7,010 bases of DNA from Acidimicrobiales bacterium (lineage in GTDB: Bacteria > Actinomycetota > Acidimicrobiia > Acidimicrobiales > Poriferisodaliceae), in NCBI GenBank assembly GCA_020631315.1, contig JAHDHM010000017.1, positions 13,682-20,691 on the forward strand, in the 5' to 3' direction. The translations under genes and the position numbers were made by a program. A model generated the notes under the pieces. The model was not told the DNA's origin. It made no database searches and was given only the letters and a program-made list of their open reading frames with translations. Below, in pieces: positions 1-5,912 of the stretch. Numbering within the stretch: position 1 is the first letter of the stretch; every line of letters starts with the position of its first letter.

Positions 1-55
1 CGTCTGAAACCAGCGTCGTCTGAAACCAGCGTCGTCTGAAACCAGCGTCGTCTGA
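1..55. repeat. 16-bp perfect tandem repeat (family A), cut by left window edge
   Basis: The 16-bp unit CGTCTGAAACCAGCGT occurs three times without mismatch at 1-16, 17-32 and 33-48, followed by seven bases of a fourth copy (49-55). The array starts at the window edge, so its true length is unknown. It ends one base from the ferrochelatase stop codon, so on the minus strand it forms the start of that gene's 3' region. Each unit contains a tiny dyad (CTG-AAAC-CAG). There are no spacers, so it is not a CRISPR array. Whether it is a slippage-prone minisatellite, a binding-site cluster or a transcript-end element cannot be told from the sequence. Confidence 0.95.
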
Positions 56-56
56 T

Positions 57-1136
57 CTAGCCAGGTCGACCCGGGCGACCGGCGCCGGCCGGTCGCTGGG
101 GTGCAGGACAGCAGTCCTGCGGGCACTGGTCGGGTCTCGCGGGGAGTTCCCCGATGGAGACGCGCACGCCGTCGTCGCCGAGGCGTTCCTCGATCAACTC
201 GCGCAGCATCGCCACGAAGCGGGGGTGGATGCCGGCGGTACCGGCTCGCACCATCGACAGTCCGAGCTCGTCGGCGACCTCTCGCGCCTGCGTGTCGAGG
301 TCGAACTTGACCTCCTGATGGTCGGAGATGAACCCGATCGGCACGACCACGACAGGACGCAGATCGCCGGAGTCGACACTGTCCCGGAGGTGGTCGACGA
401 TGTCGGGCTCCAACCACGGCACCTGGGGCGGGCCGCTGCGCGACTGGAAGACGAGCACCTGCTCGAGTTCCAGGCCGGTGCGTTCGCGGGCGGCGTCGGT
501 GACGAGCGCAGCCGCGTCCTCGAGCTGGGCCACGTAGTCACTCGTCGCGGCCATCGAGTTCGGCAGGCTGTGTGCCGTGTAGACGATGCGGGCGCTGGCG
601 CGTGCATCGTCGGGAAGTGTGTCGACGGCCTCGGCGACTCGGTCGGTCATCGTCTCGATGTAGCCGGGGTGGTGCCAGAACGCCCGGATCTTGTGGAACG
701 TGAGCGCGCCGTCGACCGAGTCGGTGGCCCGCCCGAAGTCCTCCCGGTACTGGCGGCAGCCGCTGTAGGAGCTGAACGCCGAGGTGACGACGGCGAGGGC
801 TCGCTGGTGGCCCGCGGCGACCATCTCGGCTGCGGTGTCGGAGATGAACGGGTCCCAGTTGCGATTGCCCCAGTAGAGCGGCAGCTCGATGCCGTGCGCA
901 TCGAGCTCGATGCGGAGCGCTGCCAGCAGCTCCTGGTTCTGCTCGTTGATCGGGCTCTTGCCACCGAACATCGTGTACTGCTCGGCGACCTCCTCGAGTC
1001 GCTCGCGAGGGACGCCTCGACCTCTGGTCACGTTCTCGAGGAAGGGGATCACGTCGTCGGGGCCGTTCGGGCCGCCGAACGACATGAGGACGATCGAGTC
1101 GTACCCGTTGGGGTTGGCGTGCGTTGGGTCGGTCAC
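57..1136 (-). CDS. hemH: Ferrochelatase (coproporphyrin III type expected)
   Basis: This 359-residue protein inserts ferrous iron into a porphyrin. In Actinobacteria the family member is normally coproporphyrin III ferrochelatase (also called CpfC), acting in the cytosol in the coproporphyrin-dependent haem pathway. Motifs in order are SFGGP (residues 19-23), FGGKSPINEQN (57-67), YWGNRNWDPF (88-97), SSYSGCRQYREDFGRA (122-137), YTAHSLP with the catalytic His189, FQSRSGPPQVPW (230-241) and DHQEV with Glu275, matching the conserved acidic active-site residue. Cys127 together with Cys338, Cys342 and Cys343 in the tail (DQCPQDCC) matches the four-cysteine [2Fe-2S] arrangement known from actinobacterial ferrochelatases. 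After the cysteines comes a short Pro/Gly/Arg-rich tail. The frame stays open far upstream, but homology begins just after GTG at 1136. There is no Shine-Dalgarno sequence there, but a TACCGT box lies 7 nt upstream, which suggests a leaderless transcript. The gene is divergent from the one at 1200. Family is certain; substrate is inferred from lineage. Confidence 0.95.
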   Translation of the reverse strand: MTDPTHANPNGYDSIVLMSFGGPNGPDDVIPFLENVTRGRGVPRERLEEVAEQYTMFGGKSPINEQNQELLAALRIELDAHGIELPLYWGNRNWDPFISDTAAEMVAAGHQRALAVVTSAFSSYSGCRQYREDFGRATDSVDGALTFHKIRAFWHHPGYIETMTDRVAEAVDTLPDDARASARIVYTAHSLPNSMAATSDYVAQLEDAAALVTDAARERTGLELEQVLVFQSRSGPPQVPWLEPDIVDHLRDSVDSGDLRPVVVVPIGFISDHQEVKFDLDTQAREVADELGLSMVRAGTAGIHPRFVAMLRELIEERLGDDGVRVSIGELPARPDQCPQDCCPAPQRPAGAGRPGRPG

Positions 1137-1143
1137 GGGGCGG

Positions 1144-1149
1144 ACGGTA
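1144..1149 (-). promoter_or_regulatory. Candidate -10 box for ferrochelatase (leaderless)
   Basis: On the minus strand TACCGT (TANNNT pattern) is followed by exactly 7 nt and then the GTG start at 1136. That spacing puts the transcription start at or next to the first base of the start codon, as in leaderless actinobacterial genes. No ribosome-binding site is present. The -35 region expected 17 nt upstream reads GACGAA, which is weak. Confidence 0.5.
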
Positions 1150-1185
1150 GCGGCTGTCGCCAGGAGTTCGTCGAGCCGGCGCCGG

Positions 1186-1191
1186 TACGAT
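1186..1191 (+). promoter_or_regulatory. Candidate -10 box for the DUF2007-like gene (leaderless)
   Basis: TACGAT (TANNNT pattern) is followed by 8 nt and then the ATG at 1200, with no Shine-Dalgarno sequence between. This again fits a leaderless transcript. It lies 36 bp from the opposing ferrochelatase -10 box, so the two -35 regions fall on the same bases around 1163-1172. A 10-bp GC palindrome (CCGGCGCCGG, 1176-1185) directly abuts the box. Confidence 0.5.
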
Positions 1192-1199
1192 CCTTGGTC

Positions 1200-1877
1200 A
1201 TGGCCGGCTTCGACGATCGCGCCCACGAGGCGCACGAGCCGACTGCCGCCGACCTGGCGGAACTGCGGCTCGCCGAACTCGTCGCCACCGGAGGACCGGT
1301 TTTCGATCTGTGGCGTATGGCGCCCGACGCGCGAACGCTCGTCCTGAGCCAGTTCGACCAGCTCGGCATCCGGCATCTGGTGACGCCCGACGACGAGGTC
1401 GTGGTGCACGGCGGCGACCGCGGTGCGGCCACCGCTGCTGTGGAACAGCTCGCCGGACCCGACCTCGAGGTCGTCGAGACACGACCGGTCGAACACGACG
1501 AGGACACGGACCTCGACGGTGTCGAGCTGGTGACCGTCTACACCGCCGGCGATCTCGTGACGGCGGAGGTGATCAAGGCCCGGCTCGGCGCCGACGGTGT
1601 GCCCGCTGTGCTCCGGTATGACCCGACGCTCGGCATGGCGAGGCATCTGGCGCTCGACGCGACGGTCCGGGTGCAGGTGCCGGTCGTCGACGAAGCCCGT
1701 GCCCGAGAGCTGCTCGGCGGCGAAGACCTCGATCGCGGTTCGGCCGACACGACCTCGCGGGCCTGGTCGACACCGGCGCGGCGGGTCGGAGCGACCGGGC
1801 TGCTGATCTTCGTGGCGCTGTGGGGCTTCGGCGTGCTGCTCCTGGTCCTCGCCATCCTGAGCGACATCTTCGGCTGA
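1200..1877 (+). CDS. Tail-anchored protein: unknown N-terminal domain plus DUF2007-like domain
   Basis: The protein has 225 residues and unknown function. Residues about 17-86 form a domain with the stretch ATGGPVFDL (29-37) that recurs in the next gene product (ATGGPVYDL). An acidic linker (about 96-108) follows. Residues about 109-173 (VTVYTAGDLVTAEVIKARL onward, ending in VQVPVVDEARARELL) resemble DUF2007, a small PII/GlnB-like fold described as a putative signal-transducing domain. A single hydrophobic helix (about 198-220) ends five residues before the stop, so this looks like a tail-anchored inner-membrane protein with its soluble part in the cytoplasm. There is no signal peptide. The frame is open upstream to 225, but that part is antisense to ferrochelatase. 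ATG at 1200 was chosen for the -10 box just before it. The gene lies 46 bp before the related gene at 1924 and may be co-transcribed with it. The DUF2007 call is from pattern memory and is moderately sure. Confidence 0.85.
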   Translation: MAGFDDRAHEAHEPTAADLAELRLAELVATGGPVFDLWRMAPDARTLVLSQFDQLGIRHLVTPDDEVVVHGGDRGAATAAVEQLAGPDLEVVETRPVEHDEDTDLDGVELVTVYTAGDLVTAEVIKARLGADGVPAVLRYDPTLGMARHLALDATVRVQVPVVDEARARELLGGEDLDRGSADTTSRAWSTPARRVGATGLLIFVALWGFGVLLLVLAILSDIFG

Positions 1878-1886
1878 CGCAGCAGG

Positions 1887-1892
1887 TACCTT
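1887..1892 (+). promoter_or_regulatory. Possible -10 box before the second tail-anchored gene
   Basis: TACCTT fits TANNNT and lies 31 nt before the GTG at 1924, in the 46-bp gap after the upstream stop codon. It could give this gene its own promoter with a leader of about 24 nt that carries a ribosome-binding site. No convincing -35 was found, so co-transcription from 1200 is equally possible. Confidence 0.3.
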
Positions 1893-1910
1893 GCCCGGTC
1901 GTGGACGCGG

Positions 1911-1915
1911 GGAGG
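1911..1915 (+). promoter_or_regulatory. Ribosome-binding site that sets the GTG start at 1924
   Basis: GGAGG followed by 8 nt and GTG at 1924. This favours GTG 1924 over the in-frame TTG at 1891, which has no such site and would place the binding site inside the gene. Confidence 0.75.
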
Positions 1916-1923
1916 AACGGCGC

Positions 1924-2646
1924 GTGACGAAGGACGAACAGACGGACGACGACAGCGAGATCGAGATCATCGATCCCGAGTTCGAGGCGCTGGCCGTCGA
2001 CGAGTGGTCCGACCGCGACGGCGACGGCGATCCGCCCGAGCTCGATCACGACGAGGCGCTCGCAGCCGAAGCCGACGACCTGGCCGCGGCGACCGCTCAG
2101 CCGGCGATGTCGCCGCTGGTCGAGGCGCTCGGTGTCGAGGTCGACGATCTCGCCGTGGCCGAACTCGGTGCGACGGGTGGACCGGTGTACGACCTGTCCG
2201 AGCTCGGCGACGTCAACGAGGTCGGACAGCTGCTCGACGTGCTGGACAGCATGAACGTGCGCTGGGCCATGGACCGCGCCGGCCAGCTGGTCGTCCACTA
2301 CAACGACGAGACCCGTGTCGACGAGATGATGGACCGGGTCTTCGGCGAGGACGACGACTGGGACGACGAGTTCGGCGAAGCCGACCAGGTCGTGGGTCCG
2401 ACCGCACTGCCCGTCGAGGTCGACTCGGCGCTGGGTACGTCGACGGTCAACGCGACCTTCGACGTGTCGATGCCGGAGCCGCCCGTCGACGAGATCGAGG
2501 TCAGCTCCGGCATCAACGACGTCCACGGACGTCCCACGGTCGACGACATGATGTCGCCACCGATTCAGACCTCGGGTACGCCCTGGTGGCTCGCCGTGGT
2601 CGCGGTGGTGGTGCTCGTCGTCGTGTTCATCATGTTCGTGGTCTGA
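1924..2646 (+). CDS. Acidic tail-anchored protein sharing a domain with its neighbour
   Basis: The protein has 240 residues and I do not recognise a named family. The N-terminal 60 residues are rich in Asp and Glu and are probably disordered. Residues about 73-141 match the N-terminal domain of the preceding gene product: the core is ATGGPVYDL (83-91), followed by a helical part, LVVHY (122-126) in place of VVVHG, and a closing amphipathic helix. A second acidic, low-complexity stretch (142-215) follows. It ends in one hydrophobic helix, WWLAVVAVVVLVVVFIMFVV, at 221-240, with no residues beyond it, so it is predicted to be a C-terminally anchored membrane protein facing the cytoplasm. There is no signal peptide and no DUF2007 part. 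The GTG start is supported by GGAGG at 1911. The last 82 bp lie antisense to the 3' end of lon. The two genes look like an old tandem duplication; their role is unknown, with membrane signalling or scaffolding a guess only. Confidence 0.85.
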   Translation: MTKDEQTDDDSEIEIIDPEFEALAVDEWSDRDGDGDPPELDHDEALAAEADDLAAATAQPAMSPLVEALGVEVDDLAVAELGATGGPVYDLSELGDVNEVGQLLDVLDSMNVRWAMDRAGQLVVHYNDETRVDEMMDRVFGEDDDWDDEFGEADQVVGPTALPVEVDSALGTSTVNATFDVSMPEPPVDEIEVSSGINDVHGRPTVDDMMSPPIQTSGTPWWLAVVAVVVLVVVFIMFVV

Positions 2647-4967
2647 GCCGGTTCGAGCGCGATCTCCAGCACCTCACGGACGTCGTCGACGAGGTGGAAC
2701 GTCATGACGTCGCGGACGCTCTCGGGCACGTCGTCGACATCCGGGCCGTTGCGAGCCGGCAGGATCACCTCGGTGAGCCCCGCCCGGTGAGCGGCGAGCA
2801 CCTTCTGCTTGACGCCGCCGATCGGCAACACCCGGCCCTGGAGGGTGACCTCGCCGGTCATGCCGACCTCCTGGCGCACCCTGCGGCCGGTGACCCGGCT
2901 GACGAGCGCAGTGGTCATGGTGATGCCCGCTGACGGGCCGTCCTTGGGGATGGCACCGGCAGGAACGTGCACGTGCCAGCGGCCTTCGGTCTCCAGCGGG
3001 TGGACCGCCTCGACCGCGCCCGACCGCACGAACGACAGCGCGATGCGAGCGGACTCGCTCATCACGTCGCCGAGCTGGCCGGTGACCTGCAGGCCACTGT
3101 CGCCCGCCGAGTGGGTGGCCTCGACGAACAGGACGTCGCCACCGGCACCGGTCACTGCGAGACCGGTGGCGACGCCGGGATCGAGCACGCGGTCGGCGAC
3201 CTCGCTCTGATGCCGGGCGCGACCGGCGAACTCGGTGAGCTCGTCCGGTGTCACGGTGACGCTCGACTCGCCACCGGCGATGCGGGTCGCGGCCTTGCGC
3301 ACGACCTTGCCAACCAACCGCTCGAGGTTCCGGACGCCGGCTTCGCGGGTATGTTCGTCCACGAGGCGTCGCAGTGCGGCGTCCTCGATGACGACCTCAT
3401 CGGCCGTGAGGCCGGCTCGCTCCAGCTGCTTCGGCAGCAGGTGATCGGTCGCGATGGCGACCTTCTCGTCTTCGGTGTAGCCGTCGAGATGGATGAGCTC
3501 CATCCGGTCCAACAGCGGTCCGGGGATCATCTCGACCACGTTCGCGGTGGCCAGGAAGACCACGTCCGACAGATCGAGGTCGACCTCGAGGTAGTGGTCG
3601 CGGAACGAGTCGTTCTGCTCGGGGTCGAGCACCTCGAGCAACGCCGAGCTGGGGTCGCCGCGGTAGTCGCTGCCGAGCTTGTCGACCTCGTCGAGCACGA
3701 AGACCGGGTTCATGGTCCCGGCATCTCGTAGCGCCCGAGCGATGCGGCCGGGCTGCGCGCCGACGTAGGTGCGGCGATGGCCGCGGATCTCTGCCTCGTC
3801 GCGCACGCCACCGAGCGCAACACGGACGTACTCACGGCCGAGTGCCTTGGCGATCGACGCCCCGAGCGACGTCTTGCCGACGCCGGGAGGACCCGCCAAC
3901 ACGAGGATGGCGCCGCCGGCGTCGCCGCGGTCGATGCCGCGCTCGCGCTGGAGCTTGCGGACGGCGAGGTGCTCGATGATGCGGTCTTTCACGTCCTCGA
4001 GGCCGGTGTGGTCGGCGTCCAGCACGGCGCGAGCTGCGTCGATGTCGAGCGTCTCCTCGGAGGCCTTGCCCCACGGCAGTTCGAGGATCGTGTCGAGCCA
4101 CGTGCGGATCCACGACTGCTCGGGGCTCTGGCCGCTGGTGCGTTCGAGACGGTCGATCTCCTTCTCGACCGCCTTGACCACCTCCTCGGGTGCGTCGAGC
4201 TCTGCGAGCTTGGCCCGGTAGTCGTCGGCCGCGTCGATCTCGTCGTCGCTGTCGCCGAGCTCCTTGCGAATGGCCGCCATCTGCTGGCGCAGGACGTACT
4301 CGCGCTGCTGCCGCTCCATGCCCTCGGTGACGTCGTCCTTGATCCGCTGCTTGAGCGTCATCGCCGCGAGCGTGTCGCGGGCGTGCTGCACGACCTCGCG
4401 CAGTCGTTCGGTGACGTCGATGGTCTCGAGCAGCTGGACCTTGGTGGCGAACGAGAGGTCCGGCGAGAATCCGGCTGTGTCGGCGATGAGGCTCGGGCTG
4501 GTCATGGTCCGGAAGCCCTCGGCCAGATGGCCGGCACCACGCTCGTCGAGGATGTTCTCGACGACGGCCTGGTACTCGCGGGCGAGCTCGTGGTCGGTCT
4601 CGGTCGGCTCGGCCTCCACGACCGGCACGGCCTCGACCCACAGTGCCGTGCCGGTACCGGGCAGGCCGACGCCGACGCGAGCACGGCGGGTGCCCTGGAC
4701 CACCAGGGCCCGAGCGCCGTTGGCGAGGCGGCCTGATTCGGCGATGGTGGCTAGGGTGCCGACGGTCGCATAGGCGCCGTCGACCTGGGGAAGCAGGAGG
4801 AGGTCGGTGCCTTCGGCCTCGGCGGCCTCGACGGCGGCGCGGGCAGCGGAGGTCTCGAGGGCGACGGTGACGGCCATGCCGGGGAACACGACGCCGGTGG
4901 TGAGGGGGAGGACGGGGACGCGGACGGTCGCCGGGTCCTCGAGCGTGGGGCGAGCTGCATCAGTCAT
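2565..4967 (-). CDS. lon: ATP-dependent Lon protease (LonA)
   Basis: This 800-residue cytosolic protease unfolds and degrades damaged and regulatory proteins as a ring. Its order is typical: LAN substrate-binding domain (about 15-200, starting VRVPVLPL), coiled helical region (200-300), then AAA+ module with Walker A GPPGVGKT (359-366), Walker B VFVLDEVDK (422-430) and sensor-1 Asn476 in ATANV. The Ser-Lys protease domain follows, with Ser679 in DGPSAG and Lys722 in GGVKQK. No key residue is missing. After the usual end (near EVLEIAL, 766-771) it carries an extra tail of about 29 residues with a Thr-rich run (TTTSTTTATT, 782-791), read from DNA antisense to the neighbouring gene's membrane helix. 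ATG at 4967 is the natural family start and has no clear Shine-Dalgarno sequence. The gene lies 78 nt after a same-strand reductase, but an inverted repeat in the gap suggests its own control. Confidence 0.97.
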   Translation of the reverse strand: MTDAARPTLEDPATVRVPVLPLTTGVVFPGMAVTVALETSAARAAVEAAEAEGTDLLLLPQVDGAYATVGTLATIAESGRLANGARALVVQGTRRARVGVGLPGTGTALWVEAVPVVEAEPTETDHELAREYQAVVENILDERGAGHLAEGFRTMTSPSLIADTAGFSPDLSFATKVQLLETIDVTERLREVVQHARDTLAAMTLKQRIKDDVTEGMERQQREYVLRQQMAAIRKELGDSDDEIDAADDYRAKLAELDAPEEVVKAVEKEIDRLERTSGQSPEQSWIRTWLDTILELPWGKASEETLDIDAARAVLDADHTGLEDVKDRIIEHLAVRKLQRERGIDRGDAGGAILVLAGPPGVGKTSLGASIAKALGREYVRVALGGVRDEAEIRGHRRTYVGAQPGRIARALRDAGTMNPVFVLDEVDKLGSDYRGDPSSALLEVLDPEQNDSFRDHYLEVDLDLSDVVFLATANVVEMIPGPLLDRMELIHLDGYTEDEKVAIATDHLLPKQLERAGLTADEVVIEDAALRRLVDEHTREAGVRNLERLVGKVVRKAATRIAGGESSVTVTPDELTEFAGRARHQSEVADRVLDPGVATGLAVTGAGGDVLFVEATHSAGDSGLQVTGQLGDVMSESARIALSFVRSGAVEAVHPLETEGRWHVHVPAGAIPKDGPSAGITMTTALVSRVTGRRVRQEVGMTGEVTLQGRVLPIGGVKQKVLAAHRAGLTEVILPARNGPDVDDVPESVRDVMTFHLVDDVREVLEIALEPAQTTNMMNTTTSTTTATTASHQGVPEV

Positions 4968-4987
4968 GGCTGACCGAATGCAGTCAT

Positions 4988-5016
4988 CAAACCTGGTATT
5001 CCCACACTCAGGTTTG
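4988..5016 (-). promoter_or_regulatory. HAIR-like inverted repeat upstream of lon
   Basis: A perfect 8-bp dyad, CAAACCTG and CAGGTTTG, has a 13-bp spacer and a half-site separation of about two helical turns. It lies 20 nt before the lon ATG. On the minus strand it contains CCTGAGT, six of seven bases of the HspR half-site CTTGAGT. The known HAIR element (CTTGAGT-N7-ACTCAAG) likewise has 13 bp between its outer CTTG and CAAG. The right half matches less well (TACCAGG, three of seven). No U-run follows it, so a terminator is unlikely. In Streptomyces, HspR represses lon through HAIR; regulation by HspR here is an inference. Confidence 0.55.
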
Positions 5017-5029
5017 TGGCACCGGTTGG

Positions 5030-5045
5030 CTCAGGGCGAGCTGAG
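5030..5045 (-). terminator. Small hairpin directly after the reductase stop codon
   Basis: On the minus strand CTCAG-CTCGCC-CTGAG begins immediately after the reductase TGA (5046-5048). The stem is only 5 bp with a 6-nt loop and there is no following U-run. It may slow or protect the transcript end, but is weak as an intrinsic terminator. Confidence 0.25.
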
Positions 5046-5810
5046 TCAGGACGTCGTGGCGATACCACCGTCGACGGGCAGGACCACGCCGGTGATGTAG
5101 CTGGCCGCCGGCGATGCGAGGAAGATGGCCGTGCCCGCCATGTCGGACGGCTGGCCGATGCGCTTCATCGGGGCGGAGGCGGCGATCGCGTCGCCGAACG
5201 CGTCGAGCGTGGCAGCCATCATCTTCGACTCGAACGGGCCGGGCGCGATCGCGTTGACCGTGATCTCGGGAGCGAGGTGCTTGGCGAGCACGGCGCTCAT
5301 GTGGTGCACGGCCGCTTTCGACGCGGAGTACGAGTAGGTCTCGAGCGCCGGCCGCTGGATGCCGTCGATCGAACCGATGTTGATCACCCGTGACGGCGAC
5401 TCGGCCGTCGCGCCCGCCTTCAACAGCGGCACCAGGTGCTTGGTCAGGTGGAACACGCCCTTGACGTTGAGATCGAGCACCCGGTCCCAGGCGGAGTCGG
5501 GGAACTCGGCGAGGGGAGCGCCCCAGTTGGCACCGGCGTTGTTCACGAGGATGTCGAGATGGTCCTCTCGCTCGGCGATCTCGCCGGCGAGACGGATGCA
5601 CTCGGCCTCGGTCGACAGGTCGGCCGGCAGCGGGATGCACTCGCCGATCCGGCTCAGCTCGGCGGCGACCTCTTCACACACCTCGGCCTTGCGCGAGGAG
5701 ATGTAGACCTTGGCGCCGGCCTCGACGTACCCCCGGGCGATCATCAGACCGATGCCACGGCTACCGCCCGTGACGAGTGCGGTCTTCCCCTCGATCGAGA
5801 ACAGATCCAT
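5046..5810 (-). CDS. Short-chain dehydrogenase/reductase, RhlG/FabG-like
   Basis: The protein has 254 residues, the usual length of a classical SDR: a cytosolic Rossmann-fold oxidoreductase, normally a tetramer. The cofactor motif TGGSRGIG is at 14-21, Asp64 of ADLS contacts adenine, NNAG is at 90-93, and the catalytic set is Asn115, Ser147, Tyr161 and Lys165 (YSASK). PG at 190-191 and the C-terminal VDGG (246-249) are also present. Arg18 in the glycine motif and Arg40 (SSRK) after the second strand favour NADPH over NADH. The sequence (GLMIARGYVEAGAKVYI, RVINIGSIDG) resembles Pseudomonas RhlG and other 3-oxoacyl-ACP reductase-type SDRs, but the real substrate (3-oxoacyl thioester, ketone or sugar) cannot be read from the sequence. 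ATG at 5810 is preceded by GGGAGG with 8-nt spacing. There are no acyl-carrier or synthase genes nearby to support a fatty-acid role. Confidence 0.92.
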   Translation of the reverse strand: MDLFSIEGKTALVTGGSRGIGLMIARGYVEAGAKVYISSRKAEVCEEVAAELSRIGECIPLPADLSTEAECIRLAGEIAEREDHLDILVNNAGANWGAPLAEFPDSAWDRVLDLNVKGVFHLTKHLVPLLKAGATAESPSRVINIGSIDGIQRPALETYSYSASKAAVHHMSAVLAKHLAPEITVNAIAPGPFESKMMAATLDAFGDAIAASAPMKRIGQPSDMAGTAIFLASPAASYITGVVLPVDGGIATTS

Positions 5811-5818
5811 GGTCGGTG

Positions 5819-5824
5819 CCTCCC
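5819..5824 (-). promoter_or_regulatory. Ribosome-binding site of the SDR gene
   Basis: GGGAGG on the minus strand lies 8 nt before ATG 5810. Unlike the ferrochelatase, DUF2007-like and lon starts in this window, this gene has a strong Shine-Dalgarno sequence and therefore a true 5' leader. Confidence 0.75.
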
Positions 5825-5847
5825 GGGCGTCGCATGCCGTCGGCGGT

Positions 5848-5864
5848 CGTCGGCTCGGCCGACG
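5848..5864. promoter_or_regulatory. 7-bp dyad in the SDR leader region
   Basis: CGTCGGC-TCG-GCCGACG is a perfect 7-bp inverted repeat with a 3-nt centre; two G-T pairs could lengthen it. It lies 24 nt upstream of the SDR ribosome-binding site. It could be a protein operator or a leader hairpin in the SDR mRNA. No U-run follows on either strand. Its right arm touches a TACCGT sequence (minus strand, 5862-5867) that could itself serve as a -10 box. Confidence 0.45.
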
Positions 5865-5884
5865 GTAGCGAACCGCGCTGGTGC

Positions 5885-5912
5885 AGTATCAGTCGAGTGA
5901 GGTGCCAGTCGA
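5885..5912 (-). promoter_or_regulatory. Candidate SDR promoter reaching into tandem repeat B
   Basis: On the minus strand TCGACT (5907-5912) and GATACT (5885-5890) are 16 bp apart and each matches four of six consensus bases (TTGACA and TATAAT). Transcription would start near 5878, giving a leader of about 68 nt that holds the 5848-5864 dyad and the GGGAGG. The -35-like TCGACT is part of repeat B, so each repeat copy offers one. The alternative -10 is TACCGT at 5862-5867. Confidence 0.3.

Noticed and set aside
1..55. CRISPR array
   Set aside because: The units are head-to-tail 16-bp copies with no spacers, and no cas genes are present. The same applies to 5891-5938.
1176..1185. CCGGCGCCGG palindrome as an operator
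   Set aside because: A 10-bp pure-GC palindrome is common by chance in DNA this GC-rich. It is noted only because it touches a -10 box.
225..1199. Long plus-strand open frame in phase with the DUF2007-like gene
   Set aside because: It is antisense to the ferrochelatase, has no family resemblance, and the -10 box and ATG at 1200 explain the true start.
1137..1970. 278-codon upstream extension of the ferrochelatase frame
   Set aside because: The extension is antisense to the DUF2007-like gene, is Arg/His-rich as expected for a shadow frame, and ferrochelatase homology starts just after the GTG at 1136.
1573..2526. 317-codon minus-strand open frame
   Set aside because: It mirrors the acidic tail-anchored gene and reads as a His/Val/Asp-rich shadow with no recognisable domain.
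2640..2700. Bidirectional terminator between the tail-anchored gene and lon
   Set aside because: No stem with a following U-run was found on either strand, and the coding regions overlap so there is no intergenic space.
2967..4736. Two long plus-strand open frames (2967-3731 and 3777-4736)
   Set aside because: Both are antisense to the Lon AAA+ and protease domains, which carry every expected motif.
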